A stretch of 14,163 nucleotides of DNA from Tethybacter castelli (GTDB lineage: Bacteria > Pseudomonadota > Gammaproteobacteria > Tethybacterales > Tethybacteraceae). Under the pieces are notes generated by a model that saw only the letters and a list, made by a program, of their open reading frames with translations, did not search any database and was not told the DNA's origin. Positions 5,859-12,086 of the stretch are shown piece by piece. The number at the start of each line of letters is the position of its first letter. Position 1 is the stretch's first letter. Both the position numbers and the translations under genes were made by a program. The DNA is taken from NCBI GenBank assembly GCA_036679665.1, contig JAZHEJ010000051.1, forward strand, positions 1 to 14,163, read 5' to 3'.

Positions 5859-7010
5859 CAAAACAAAGAAAAATTAATCATATTTGATACCACCTTGCGA
5901 GATGGTGAGCAAAGTGCGGGCGCGTCAATGACTGCCAACCAAAAAGTCGCGGTTGCAAAGCAACTGGAAAAACTTGGCGTTGATGTCATTGAAGCGGGAT
6001 TTCCAATCTCAAGTCCCGGCGATATGGACGCGGTCAAGCAAGTTGCCGCCAGCATCAAACACAGCAAGGTTTGCGCGTTGGCACGCGCCAACGATGCTGA
6101 TGTGGATGCAGCGATCGAGTCGATAAGCGCAGCAGCTTTGCCGCGCTTGCACACTTTTATCGCGACATCGCCGATTCACATGAAGAAAAAACTTGCCAAA
6201 GAGCCGACTGAGGTGTTAGCTTGTGCCGTTGCCGCGGTACGTCGGGCTCGTGCCAAGGTGGAGGATGTCGAGTTTTCGATGGAAGATGCCGGACGCAGCG
6301 AACTTGACTTTTTGTGCCAGATCACCGAAGCGACAATTGCGGCGGGGGCAACGACCATTAATATTCCTGACACGGTGGGGTATACCGTTCCGGATGAATT
6401 TGCCGCTTTGGTGCGCGCCCTGATTGAGAAAGTGCCGAATTCGCACAAAGCGATTTTTTCAGTACACTGTCACAATGACTTGGGCCTTGCGGTGGCTAAT
6501 TCGCTAGCCGCTCTCCAGGTCGGAGCACGCCAAGTCGAGTGCACGATAAACGGGATCGGTGAGCGCGCAGGGAATGCGGCGTTAGAAGAAGTGGTTATGG
6601 CAGTCCATACCCGTGGCGAAAAATTTCCTTGTCATACAAACATTAACCGTGCTGAGATTGTTGCCACCTCACGCTTGGTCGCTCAAGTTAGCGGAATAAG
6701 TGTGCAGTCGAACAAGGCGATCGTCGGGGTCAACGCTTTTGCGCACGAGTCGGGAATTCACCAAGACGGAGTGCTTAAACAGCGCGATACTTACGAAATT
6801 ATGCGAGCTGAGGATGTCGGCTGGGAATCGAACCGGATTTGTTTAGGTAAATTGTCCGGTCGCCGCGCTTTTAAAGATCATATGAAAGGGCTTGGCTATG
6901 AATTGGATCGGAAAGAACTTGATGTTGCATTTACCAAATTTAAGCAATTGGCCGACAGTCAGCGCGAGATCCGCGATGCCCAGCTAGTTGAGCTGGTCAG
7001 TAGTGGTTAG
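5856..7010 (+). CDS. leuA: 2-isopropylmalate synthase, short form lacking the C-terminal regulatory domain
   Basis: The enzyme condenses acetyl-CoA with 2-oxoisovalerate to 2-isopropylmalate, the first committed step of leucine synthesis. The TIM-barrel domain is intact: FDTTLRDGEQ at 10-19, SVHCHNDLG at 202-210 with metal ligands His204 and His206, and NGIGERAGN at 232-240 with Asn240. The GIHQDGVLK region and the following subdomain match the family. At 384 residues, against 523 in E. coli, the protein ends after the linker subdomain (ending AQLVELVSSG). The C-terminal leucine-binding domain that gives feedback inhibition is absent, and the stop is followed by a short gap and a convergent gene, so it is not simply frameshifted downstream. 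GTG start with GAGGA 8 bases upstream. Synthesis is probably controlled by the leader attenuator. Homocitrate or citramalate synthase are less likely given close similarity to LeuA. Confidence 0.9.
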   Translation: MQNKEKLIIFDTTLRDGEQSAGASMTANQKVAVAKQLEKLGVDVIEAGFPISSPGDMDAVKQVAASIKHSKVCALARANDADVDAAIESISAAALPRLHTFIATSPIHMKKKLAKEPTEVLACAVAAVRRARAKVEDVEFSMEDAGRSELDFLCQITEATIAAGATTINIPDTVGYTVPDEFAALVRALIEKVPNSHKAIFSVHCHNDLGLAVANSLAALQVGARQVECTINGIGERAGNAALEEVVMAVHTRGEKFPCHTNINRAEIVATSRLVAQVSGISVQSNKAIVGVNAFAHESGIHQDGVLKQRDTYEIMRAEDVGWESNRICLGKLSGRRAFKDHMKGLGYELDRKELDVAFTKFKQLADSQREIRDAQLVELVSSG

Positions 7011-7015
7011 ATAAA

Positions 7016-7055
7016 GCGACGGTTTGATAGTCGCAACCAAGCAAGGCGAGCTTGG
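7016..7055. terminator. Two hairpins between convergent leuA and the protease gene
   Basis: GCGAC (7016-7020)/GTCGC (7030-7034) and CCAAGC (7037-7042)/GCTTGG (7050-7055) fill the 46-base gap between the two stop codons. Neither is followed by a T run on either strand, so terminator activity is only suggested by position. Confidence 0.3.
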
Positions 7056-7056
7056 G

Positions 7057-8343
7057 TCAACTTGCGCGTAAGGCTTCAAGTGCGGTTTGGTACTGATTGT
7101 CAAGTACCGGGAGAAAATCTGAATTTTTGGCTTCGATTGTCTGGAGGTTGCTTAATTCGTCCGCGGTAATATTGTCGTTATCGCGATCAACTTCTTGAGA
7201 ATTATCTTCAACGGGAATATATTCCACTTCAATATCGGGTGCGATACCGATATTGTGAATGGAACGCCCCGATGGGGTGTAATAGCGAGCCGAAGTTAAT
7301 TTAACCGCCGATTTATAATCGGTCGCCTCAAGATTATAGATGCGTTGCACCGATGCCTTGCCGAAAGTGTTGGTGCCTACGATGATGCCGCGTTCGTTGT
7401 CTTGCAATGCCCCAGCGACGATTTCGGAGGCTGAGGCAGAACCCTGATTGACTAATATCGCAATATCAAGCAGACGGGATTTACCGACGTTTGCCGGGGT
7501 TTGGCAGTTCTGCAGGTCGGAATTGTGCTCGTTGTTGATTTCATTGCGGCCGCGATCCGTTACCACCGGCAGGCCTTGCTTTAGAAAAACCGAAGCGACA
7601 CAAATGCTGGCGAAAAGGTCTCCGCCGGGGTTGTTACGCAGATCGATAATAAGGCCTTTGAGGTCCGAACCGTTTTGTTGATATAAACCGTCAATATGTT
7701 CAGCGAGCTCTTTGGAGGTGCGATTGCCGCGTAAAAACTGGCTGATCCGGATAAATCCATAGCCGGAAGGAGCGAGCGCGGAACGCACCGACGGAGAGTT
7801 TATTTCTTCGCGCTCAAGTACGGTTTCAAAGTCCTCGCGTTCATCTTCTGACAAACGTACGATCGACAAAGTCACCGGAGTTCCGGCTAGGCCGCGCATA
7901 AGGTTGACGGCGTCGCTGACCGGCATGTCTTCAGTGCTTTCGCCGTCGATGCTGATGATGAAATCGTTGGTACGTAGTCCGGCTCGATCAGCAGGCGTGT
8001 TATCAATCGGCGCCACTACTCTGATCAAGCCGCGATCGGCGTCAATATAAAGCCCGACTCCGCCGTATAGTCCTTCCAAGGAACGGTTAAAAGTGCTCAG
8101 ATATTCTTCGCTCAGGTAAGACGAGTGTGGATCTAGACCATCCACCATACCGCGAATGGCGTTGCGCAACAACACATCATCATCGACTTCATCGACGTAG
8201 TGATTGCGAATCGTGGCGTAAACTTGGGAAAATTCGCGCAACACTTCAGCAGGCAACTTTTCGTCGTCAGCGTTTTGGCCGGCGGCCGAAACGCAAACCA
8301 ACAGCGCGGTTAAATACAATAAACGGCTTGAACGTAAGAACAT
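7057..8343 (-). CDS. Carboxy-terminal processing protease (S41 family, CtpA-like)
   Basis: A 428-residue periplasmic serine protease that trims or degrades C-termini of envelope proteins. I place the start at ATG 8343, giving MFLRSSRLLYLTALLVCVSAAG as an export signal; a longer frame starts at 8391 but overlaps the cytochrome gene and spoils the signal peptide. From this start: N-terminal helical segment (about 29-87), PDZ domain (about 88-163, beginning SLEGLYGGVG), then the S41 core. The NQGSASASEIVAGAL motif carries the nucleophile Ser304, and TFGKASVQ supplies Lys329 and Gln333, with the 25-residue Ser-Lys spacing known for Prc and CtpB. It is much shorter than E. coli Prc and matches the CtpA group. 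It follows the second cytochrome gene by 19 bases and is probably the last gene of the cluster. Confidence 0.92.
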   Translation of the reverse strand: MFLRSSRLLYLTALLVCVSAAGQNADDEKLPAEVLREFSQVYATIRNHYVDEVDDDVLLRNAIRGMVDGLDPHSSYLSEEYLSTFNRSLEGLYGGVGLYIDADRGLIRVVAPIDNTPADRAGLRTNDFIISIDGESTEDMPVSDAVNLMRGLAGTPVTLSIVRLSEDEREDFETVLEREEINSPSVRSALAPSGYGFIRISQFLRGNRTSKELAEHIDGLYQQNGSDLKGLIIDLRNNPGGDLFASICVASVFLKQGLPVVTDRGRNEINNEHNSDLQNCQTPANVGKSRLLDIAILVNQGSASASEIVAGALQDNERGIIVGTNTFGKASVQRIYNLEATDYKSAVKLTSARYYTPSGRSIHNIGIAPDIEVEYIPVEDNSQEVDRDNDNITADELSNLQTIEAKNSDFLPVLDNQYQTALEALRAS

Positions 8344-8362
8344 AAGCAAGTGGGGGTGGGTG

Positions 8363-8674
8363 CTAGCGCAATTTGCTGGTTTGGGCAGCAAAATATGCGG
8401 CTAGATTATTTAGGTCGGTTTCAGAAAAATCGGCTACTAGTTGTGTCATGACCGCGTTACTGCGGCTGTCGTTTTTGTAGCCTAACAACGCGGAAAGCAA
8501 ATAGCTTTCATGCTGGCCGCCGATAATGGGGTAGTTTGAGATCGGTTCGACACCATTGTTGCCATGGCAAGCAACGCAGGTATCGGCTAGCGCTTCGCCG
8601 GCGACCGGGTCTCCGGCTAAAGTGCAAGTTGCGCAAAAAGCGCATGCCAATCCGATTAAAATGCGCAAGTTCAT
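8363..8674 (-). CDS. Small periplasmic c-type cytochrome (class I)
   Basis: A 103-residue protein with a signal peptide (cleavage likely after residue 20, before GDPVAG) and one covalent haem site, CVACH at 33-37. The probable axial methionine is Met76 in NAVMTQLV, followed by the C-terminal helix DLNNLAAYFAAQ typical of class I cytochromes. The predicted role is electron carriage in the periplasm. Its ATG overlaps the stop of the upstream cytochrome gene as ATGA, so the two are probably translationally coupled and made together. Adjacent pairs of this kind, with GGQ followed by a YLLSALLGYK-like helix, resemble the two halves of cytochrome c4, here as separate proteins; that comparison is an inference. 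The redox partner is unknown. Confidence 0.85.
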   Translation of the reverse strand: MNLRILIGLACAFCATCTLAGDPVAGEALADTCVACHGNNGVEPISNYPIIGGQHESYLLSALLGYKNDSRSNAVMTQLVADFSETDLNNLAAYFAAQTSKLR

Positions 8675-9024
8675 GGTTCTAGCGAGCTGTAATACGCCGC
8701 GAGGTCTTCAATATCTTGATCAGACAGCGAAGCAGCTATCGCCGGCATGCTAGCCAAACGATTAAGTTCGGTTGTGTAACGGGTCCCGGCGGCGTACTCA
8801 GCTAAAGCGTATTTGATGTACTCAAAGCTTTGCCCTTGTATTTTGGGTACTTTGTAGCGGTTTGGAAACGCGACCGCATAATCGGGAATATTATGGCAAC
8901 CAATGCACATATGGGCCTTGGTCAGGCCAATTGCCGGATCGCCTTCGGCTCTCACCGACATGCTTGCGGCCAGACCTATAAAGAATGCCGCCAGATAGCA
9001 TAATATAAATTTGCGTGTAGTCAA
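8671..9024 (-). CDS. Small periplasmic c-type cytochrome, partner of the preceding entry
   Basis: The frame is open from 9114, but the best start is TTG at 9024 (117 residues), because the sequence then begins MTTRKFILCYLAAFFIGLAA, a normal signal peptide, and no longer overlaps the esterase gene. The haem site CIGCH is at residues 40-44, with a probable Met ligand at 93 (LASMPAIAASLSDQD) and the helix IEDLAAYYSS at the end. The segment AFPNRYKVPKIQGQSFEYIKYALAEY resembles betaproteobacterial and gammaproteobacterial small cytochromes found next to a second cytochrome. The stop overlaps the next gene's start by 4 bases. TTG is an unusual start and no clear Shine-Dalgarno is visible, so the N-terminus is the least certain part. 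Confidence 0.82.
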   Translation of the reverse strand: MTTRKFILCYLAAFFIGLAASMSVRAEGDPAIGLTKAHMCIGCHNIPDYAVAFPNRYKVPKIQGQSFEYIKYALAEYAAGTRYTTELNRLASMPAIAASLSDQDIEDLAAYYSSLEP

Positions 9025-9059
9025 GAAAATAATTATATCTTTTCTGCATATGATCTTCG

Positions 9060-9704
9060 CTATCCCAACGCGCGTTGCAAAAAAACAGCCACATCGGCTA
9101 TTTCTTCGTTGCAAATCGCATGTTCGATCGGATAGCTTTTGGCTTGGACCTTATAGCCAAGCTTAGTCAGTTGTTCGCCGCTAGCCACCGTATCTTGTTC
9201 AGCGATCACCGGGTCATATTGACCGGCACCAAGAAAAACGGAAGTTTGTTTTGCCGCCGCGCTACATTCATTGGTAAAGCTTTTAGCCAAAGGCAAGTAC
9301 GTGGACAATGCCACAATCGCGCCTAGCGCAGGATTGGCGCGCAACCCGACATGTAAGGCCATCGCCCCTCCTTGCGAGAAGCCGATAAGCACAATCTGCT
9401 CCGGGGTCAGTCCCTGGGAGCATTCATTGTTGATGAGGTCGGAAATCAGTTCGGCGCTAGCGATGATACCCTCCGCATCTTGATCGTCAAGCAAACGCTC
9501 AGAGCGTACGTCATACCAGGCGCGCATTGGCATGCCGCCGTTGATGGATATTGGTATCACCGGGGCGTCGGGAAAGACCCAGCGTACCCCGTTAGCTGGG
9601 TATAAGGCAGGCGCCAAAGGGCGCAAGTCTAAACCGCTGGCCCCTAGTCCGTGCAATACTATGCAACAACAGTTGACTGGTTCAGAAGAAGTATAGATTT
9701 CCAT
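9060..9704 (-). CDS. Carboxylesterase / lysophospholipase-like alpha/beta hydrolase
   Basis: The 214-residue product belongs to the phospholipase/carboxylesterase family (Abhydrolase_2), like the roughly 218-residue carboxylesterase II of Pseudomonas. The oxyanion-hole segment LHGLGASG is at 17-24. The nucleophile elbow GFSQGG places Ser110; GAGQYDPVI gives Asp164 and YPIEHAICNEEI gives His195, completing the triad. The motif RAWYDVRS (61-68) is also typical. No signal peptide is visible, so it is probably cytoplasmic. Its substrate is not predictable; short-chain esters or acylated proteins are family possibilities. It begins 2 bases after the ampD stop, implying co-transcription and perhaps coupling. 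Three consecutive cysteines (12-14) are a small oddity. Confidence 0.9.
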   Translation of the reverse strand: MEIYTSSEPVNCCCIVLHGLGASGLDLRPLAPALYPANGVRWVFPDAPVIPISINGGMPMRAWYDVRSERLLDDQDAEGIIASAELISDLINNECSQGLTPEQIVLIGFSQGGAMALHVGLRANPALGAIVALSTYLPLAKSFTNECSAAAKQTSVFLGAGQYDPVIAEQDTVASGEQLTKLGYKVQAKSYPIEHAICNEEIADVAVFLQRALG

Positions 9705-9706
9705 TA

Positions 9707-10258
9707 TTAGCGTGGCGCATCGCGTCCGTCAAGTTCATTACCCACGACGGCGAACAGGCGTTGCCAATCAAACGACGCGCCGGGGTCGGTTTTGCGCAAC
9801 GGAGCGATGTGACAGTGCCCGGCGATCGCGTTTAGCGAACGGTAAGCGGCACGTAATGCGACAACCAGCCCAAACAGGCTACGGTACTGAGAGTGGGTGT
9901 AGGCAATAAAGTCGGTTCCTTCAAGCTCAACTCCGATTGAAAAGTCATTGCAATGATGGCGGCGGCGCCAGGTTGATACTCCCGCATGCCAAGCGCACTG
10001 ATCACAGTTTACGAACTGCACCAAAAGTCCTGAGCGATTGATAAAAAAATGAGCCGATACTTTCAATTTAGAGTATTTGGGTTCAGTAATAACATTGCAA
10101 AACAATTGCTCTACGCCGCGTCCCCCGAATTTGCCGGCCGGCACGGTGATGCCGTGAATTACCAGTAACTCAATTTTTCGGCCTGCCGGTCGCCGATCAA
10201 AATTCGGGCTAGGTAAATGTCGGCAACCTTGATGCCAGCCTGCAACAATTTGCATCAT
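9707..10258 (-). CDS. ampD: 1,6-anhydro-N-acetylmuramyl-L-alanine amidase AmpD
   Basis: A cytoplasmic zinc amidase that removes the peptide from anhydro-muropeptides during peptidoglycan recycling. In many Gram-negatives its loss leads to AmpR-dependent beta-lactamase induction, though no ampC or ampR is in this window. The length (183) equals E. coli AmpD. Zinc ligands His35 (LLVIHG), His148 (AGHCHIAP) and Asp158 (KTDPG), and catalytic Glu111 (GVELEGTD) and Lys156, are all present. The family hallmarks PSPNFDRRP, AWHAGVS and CNDFSIG are also clear. The loop around residues 56-64 is shorter than in E. coli. The start ATG overlaps the kdsB stop as ATGA, and a second Met follows. In E. coli ampD is paired with ampE; here the next gene is an esterase instead. 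Confidence 0.95.
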   Translation of the reverse strand: MMQIVAGWHQGCRHLPSPNFDRRPAGRKIELLVIHGITVPAGKFGGRGVEQLFCNVITEPKYSKLKVSAHFFINRSGLLVQFVNCDQCAWHAGVSTWRRRHHCNDFSIGVELEGTDFIAYTHSQYRSLFGLVVALRAAYRSLNAIAGHCHIAPLRKTDPGASFDWQRLFAVVGNELDGRDAPR

Positions 10259-10986
10259 GCGTTGTTGAAGTTCTCCCGGGCGGCTTGCAGATCGTCTGGA
10301 GTATCAATGCCGTGACAATACTTTGGAGTAACAATTGTCGCTATGGACCAGCCGTGCCACAGCCAGCGTAGCTGTTCGAGCAGCTCGGTTTGTTCCCACT
10401 CACAGGGAGGCAACTGTTGGGACTGGGCCAACTTGCCAGGTGCGAAGGCGTAAAGGCCGATATGGCCCAAATGCGTTTCGGTGGATTGTTCGACACGAAA
10501 AAAAGGAATGGGAGCACGCGAAAAACACGCTGCGGTACCATCGCCGCGCAGTACCACTTTGACATTATCAGGACTTGCCGCCTGGGCCCGGCTGATTGGC
10601 GCGGCGGCGGTAGCGCAGTCACAGTGGCCGTCACAACTGCGTTGCGCGACCGCGCGAATAACCGCGGGATCGATAGCCGGTTCGTCACCTTGCAAATTGA
10701 CAATAATGCCTTTTATTTCCAACTTGGCCGCCGCTTGCGCCGCGCGTTCAGTACCGTTGGCACACGGGCCGGTCAACACCGCTTCAAAGCCGGCTTCGGT
10801 CGCAAGCTTGACAAGTTGCGGCGCATCGGTCGCGACCACGATGCGTTCGGCATCGGCTTCGCGGGCGCGTTGCAGAACATGAAGCAAGATTGGTTTGCCT
10901 CCTATTTCAGCGAGCGGTTTGTCGGGCAGGCGGGTTGAGGCGAGGCGGACCGGAACTATGACGGTAAATTGCACAGCTTTAGACAC
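10255..10986 (-). CDS. kdsB: 3-deoxy-manno-octulosonate (Kdo) cytidylyltransferase
   Basis: The enzyme activates Kdo with CTP to CMP-Kdo, the donor for the inner core of lipopolysaccharide. The sequence shows VPVRLASTRLPDKPL near the N-terminus (11-25), LQGDEP at 98-103 and GIDTPDDLQ near the C-terminus (Asp228), the nucleotide and magnesium sites of the family. FSRAPIPF and HLGHIGLYAF are also conserved. From GTG 10986 the product has 243 residues, against 248 in E. coli. I prefer this start because GGA lies 6 bases upstream; GTG 10974 would match the E. coli N-terminus more tightly. The open frame to 11064 is probably not translated. The gene overlaps ycaR by 8 bases and ampD by 4, and follows the conserved lpxK-ycaR-kdsB order. 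Confidence 0.94.
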   Translation of the reverse strand: MSKAVQFTVIVPVRLASTRLPDKPLAEIGGKPILLHVLQRAREADAERIVVATDAPQLVKLATEAGFEAVLTGPCANGTERAAQAAAKLEIKGIIVNLQGDEPAIDPAVIRAVAQRSCDGHCDCATAAAPISRAQAASPDNVKVVLRGDGTAACFSRAPIPFFRVEQSTETHLGHIGLYAFAPGKLAQSQQLPPCEWEQTELLEQLRWLWHGWSIATIVTPKYCHGIDTPDDLQAARENFNNA

Positions 10987-11170
10987 TTTTGTTCCGATCC
11001 GGGTGCGGAACGGATTCGTCATGTAGCAGCAGCGGTATGTCACGGTCGTTGATCGGATAAGCAACCTTGCACAGATTACAAATCAACAGTCGATTTTTGC
11101 GGTCGTGTACCAATTCGCCCTTACATTCAGGACAGGCCAGAATCTCAAGCAGGTTAGGATTGATGGACAC
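10979..11170 (-). CDS. ycaR: YcaR / Trm112-like small zinc-ribbon protein (UPF0434)
   Basis: A 63-residue protein from GTG 11170 that begins SINPNLLEILACPECKG, matching YcaR-type proteins of about 60 residues. It has four cysteines, Cys13-x2-Cys16 and Cys31-x2-Cys34, enough for a zinc ribbon; E. coli YcaR lacks the second pair, so this looks like the fuller Trm112-like form. Trm112 proteins activate methyltransferases in eukaryotes and archaea; the bacterial role is not established. Position between lpxK and kdsB is conserved in gammaproteobacteria. The start lies within the 3' end of lpxK (17-base overlap) and the end overlaps kdsB. An alternative TTG at 11203 would overlap lpxK more deeply and adds non-family residues. 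Confidence 0.88.
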   Translation of the reverse strand: MSINPNLLEILACPECKGELVHDRKNRLLICNLCKVAYPINDRDIPLLLHDESVPHPDRNKSV

Positions 11171-12059
11171 GGTTGGCAATAATATCGAGCAGGCCTGAAT
11201 CAAGCTTGGGGCTACAGATAAATTCGCAGATACGCAGATCGCCTAGTTGCCTGCATTTTATGGCATCTTTGGCGGTCATGATGATGATATCGCCTTTGAT
11301 TTTGGCTAAATCCGCAGCCGTGTAGCGATGATGATCAGCGAACGCGATTTCCTGCGCGGCTTTGATCCCCAGATCACGTATCGCGATAAAAAAATCTTCG
11401 GGTTCAGCGATGCCGGTGACAACCGAAACTTGTTTACCAAGCAATTTTTCAATCGAAACCGGCTTATGGTTAATGTCAACAATCTTAGGGTCGGTCAGGC
11501 GCAGGGTATAGCCACCTTGAGGTGGATTGCCTTCTTTGTAAATCACTGCGTCAGCAACATCGATTCTGGATATCGATTCGCGCAACGGGCCGGCCGGCAA
11601 AAGCCAGCGATTGCCGAATTGGTACCGTGAGTTGCAGACGATCAATTCAATATTTCGGCCCAGGCTCAGATGTTGCAGACCGTCATCGCTGATAATCACA
11701 TCCACTTGAGGATGACACTTTATAAGTAGCTTTGCCGCCGCCGGCCGATCGCGGCCAACCGCGGCCGGAATTTGACAGGTGCGGTAAACCAGCAGCGGTT
11801 CATCGCCCACTTCTTCTACGGTTGAGCCGGCAACGATCAGGCGGGCGGTTGAACGGTCGCTGCCGTATCCGCCGGCGGTCAATCCGCCTGCGACAATGAC
11901 CGGGACCGGCGGTCGGTATACTTTGCGCACACCGCTTGCATACAGTTGCCTGCGAATTACCATTGCCAGTCCATACAGACCAGATAGCGGTAGCAACAGC
12001 AAGTTGAAAAGAGTACGCCGCCGCCAAAACCCGCGCAGATATATTTGCCAAGACGCCAT
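11154..12059 (-). CDS. lpxK: Tetraacyldisaccharide 4'-kinase LpxK with an internal deletion of the P-loop
   Basis: LpxK phosphorylates the 4' position of the lipid A disaccharide at the inner face of the inner membrane. Family features are clear: a hydrophobic N-terminal anchor (about 16-40, LLLLPLSGLYGLAM), VPVIVAGGLTAGG at 52-64, VGDEPLLVY at 84-92, DDGLQH at 125-130, LLPAGPLRE, and a late MTAKDAIKCR. But after LTAGG the sequence jumps straight to YGSDRSTARL, which aligns with the region after the SRGYGG segment of E. coli LpxK. About 26 residues, including the Walker A GKT and the following helix and strand, are missing in frame; total length is 301 against 328. The first Asn of GNLTAGG is also Gly. 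It may be a decayed gene, an unusual variant or an assembly error. The frame is otherwise open and its neighbours are normal. Confidence 0.88.
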   Translation of the reverse strand: MASWQIYLRGFWRRRTLFNLLLLPLSGLYGLAMVIRRQLYASGVRKVYRPPVPVIVAGGLTAGGYGSDRSTARLIVAGSTVEEVGDEPLLVYRTCQIPAAVGRDRPAAAKLLIKCHPQVDVIISDDGLQHLSLGRNIELIVCNSRYQFGNRWLLPAGPLRESISRIDVADAVIYKEGNPPQGGYTLRLTDPKIVDINHKPVSIEKLLGKQVSVVTGIAEPEDFFIAIRDLGIKAAQEIAFADHHRYTAADLAKIKGDIIIMTAKDAIKCRQLGDLRICEFICSPKLDSGLLDIIANRVHQS

Positions 12060-12086
12060 ATACTGATATTTTCAGATAATACTGTC
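12060..12086. promoter_or_regulatory. 27-base divergent promoter region between lpxK and manC
   Basis: Only 27 bases separate two divergent start codons, so promoters must overlap the genes. For manC, TTGCCA (12045-12050) with TATTTT (12067-12072) at 16 bases, or GATAAT (12075-12080), are candidates; the latter would make a nearly leaderless message. For lpxK, TATTAT (complement of 12076-12081) is a fair -10. No Shine-Dalgarno is visible for either gene. Confidence 0.35.

Noticed and set aside
8344..8391. N-terminal extension of the CtpA-like protease from 8391
   Set aside because: It would overlap the cytochrome gene and add 16 non-family residues before a proper signal peptide that starts at Met 8343.
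9025..9114. Longer N-terminus of the first cytochrome c starting at 9114
   Set aside because: It overlaps the esterase gene by 55 bases and puts a charged, Cys-containing stretch before the signal peptide; TTG 9024 is a better fit.
10390..10938. Long plus-strand open frame of 182 codons opposite kdsB
   Set aside because: It lies wholly antisense to a clear kdsB, has no recognisable domain and no promoter or ribosome site; a shadow frame.
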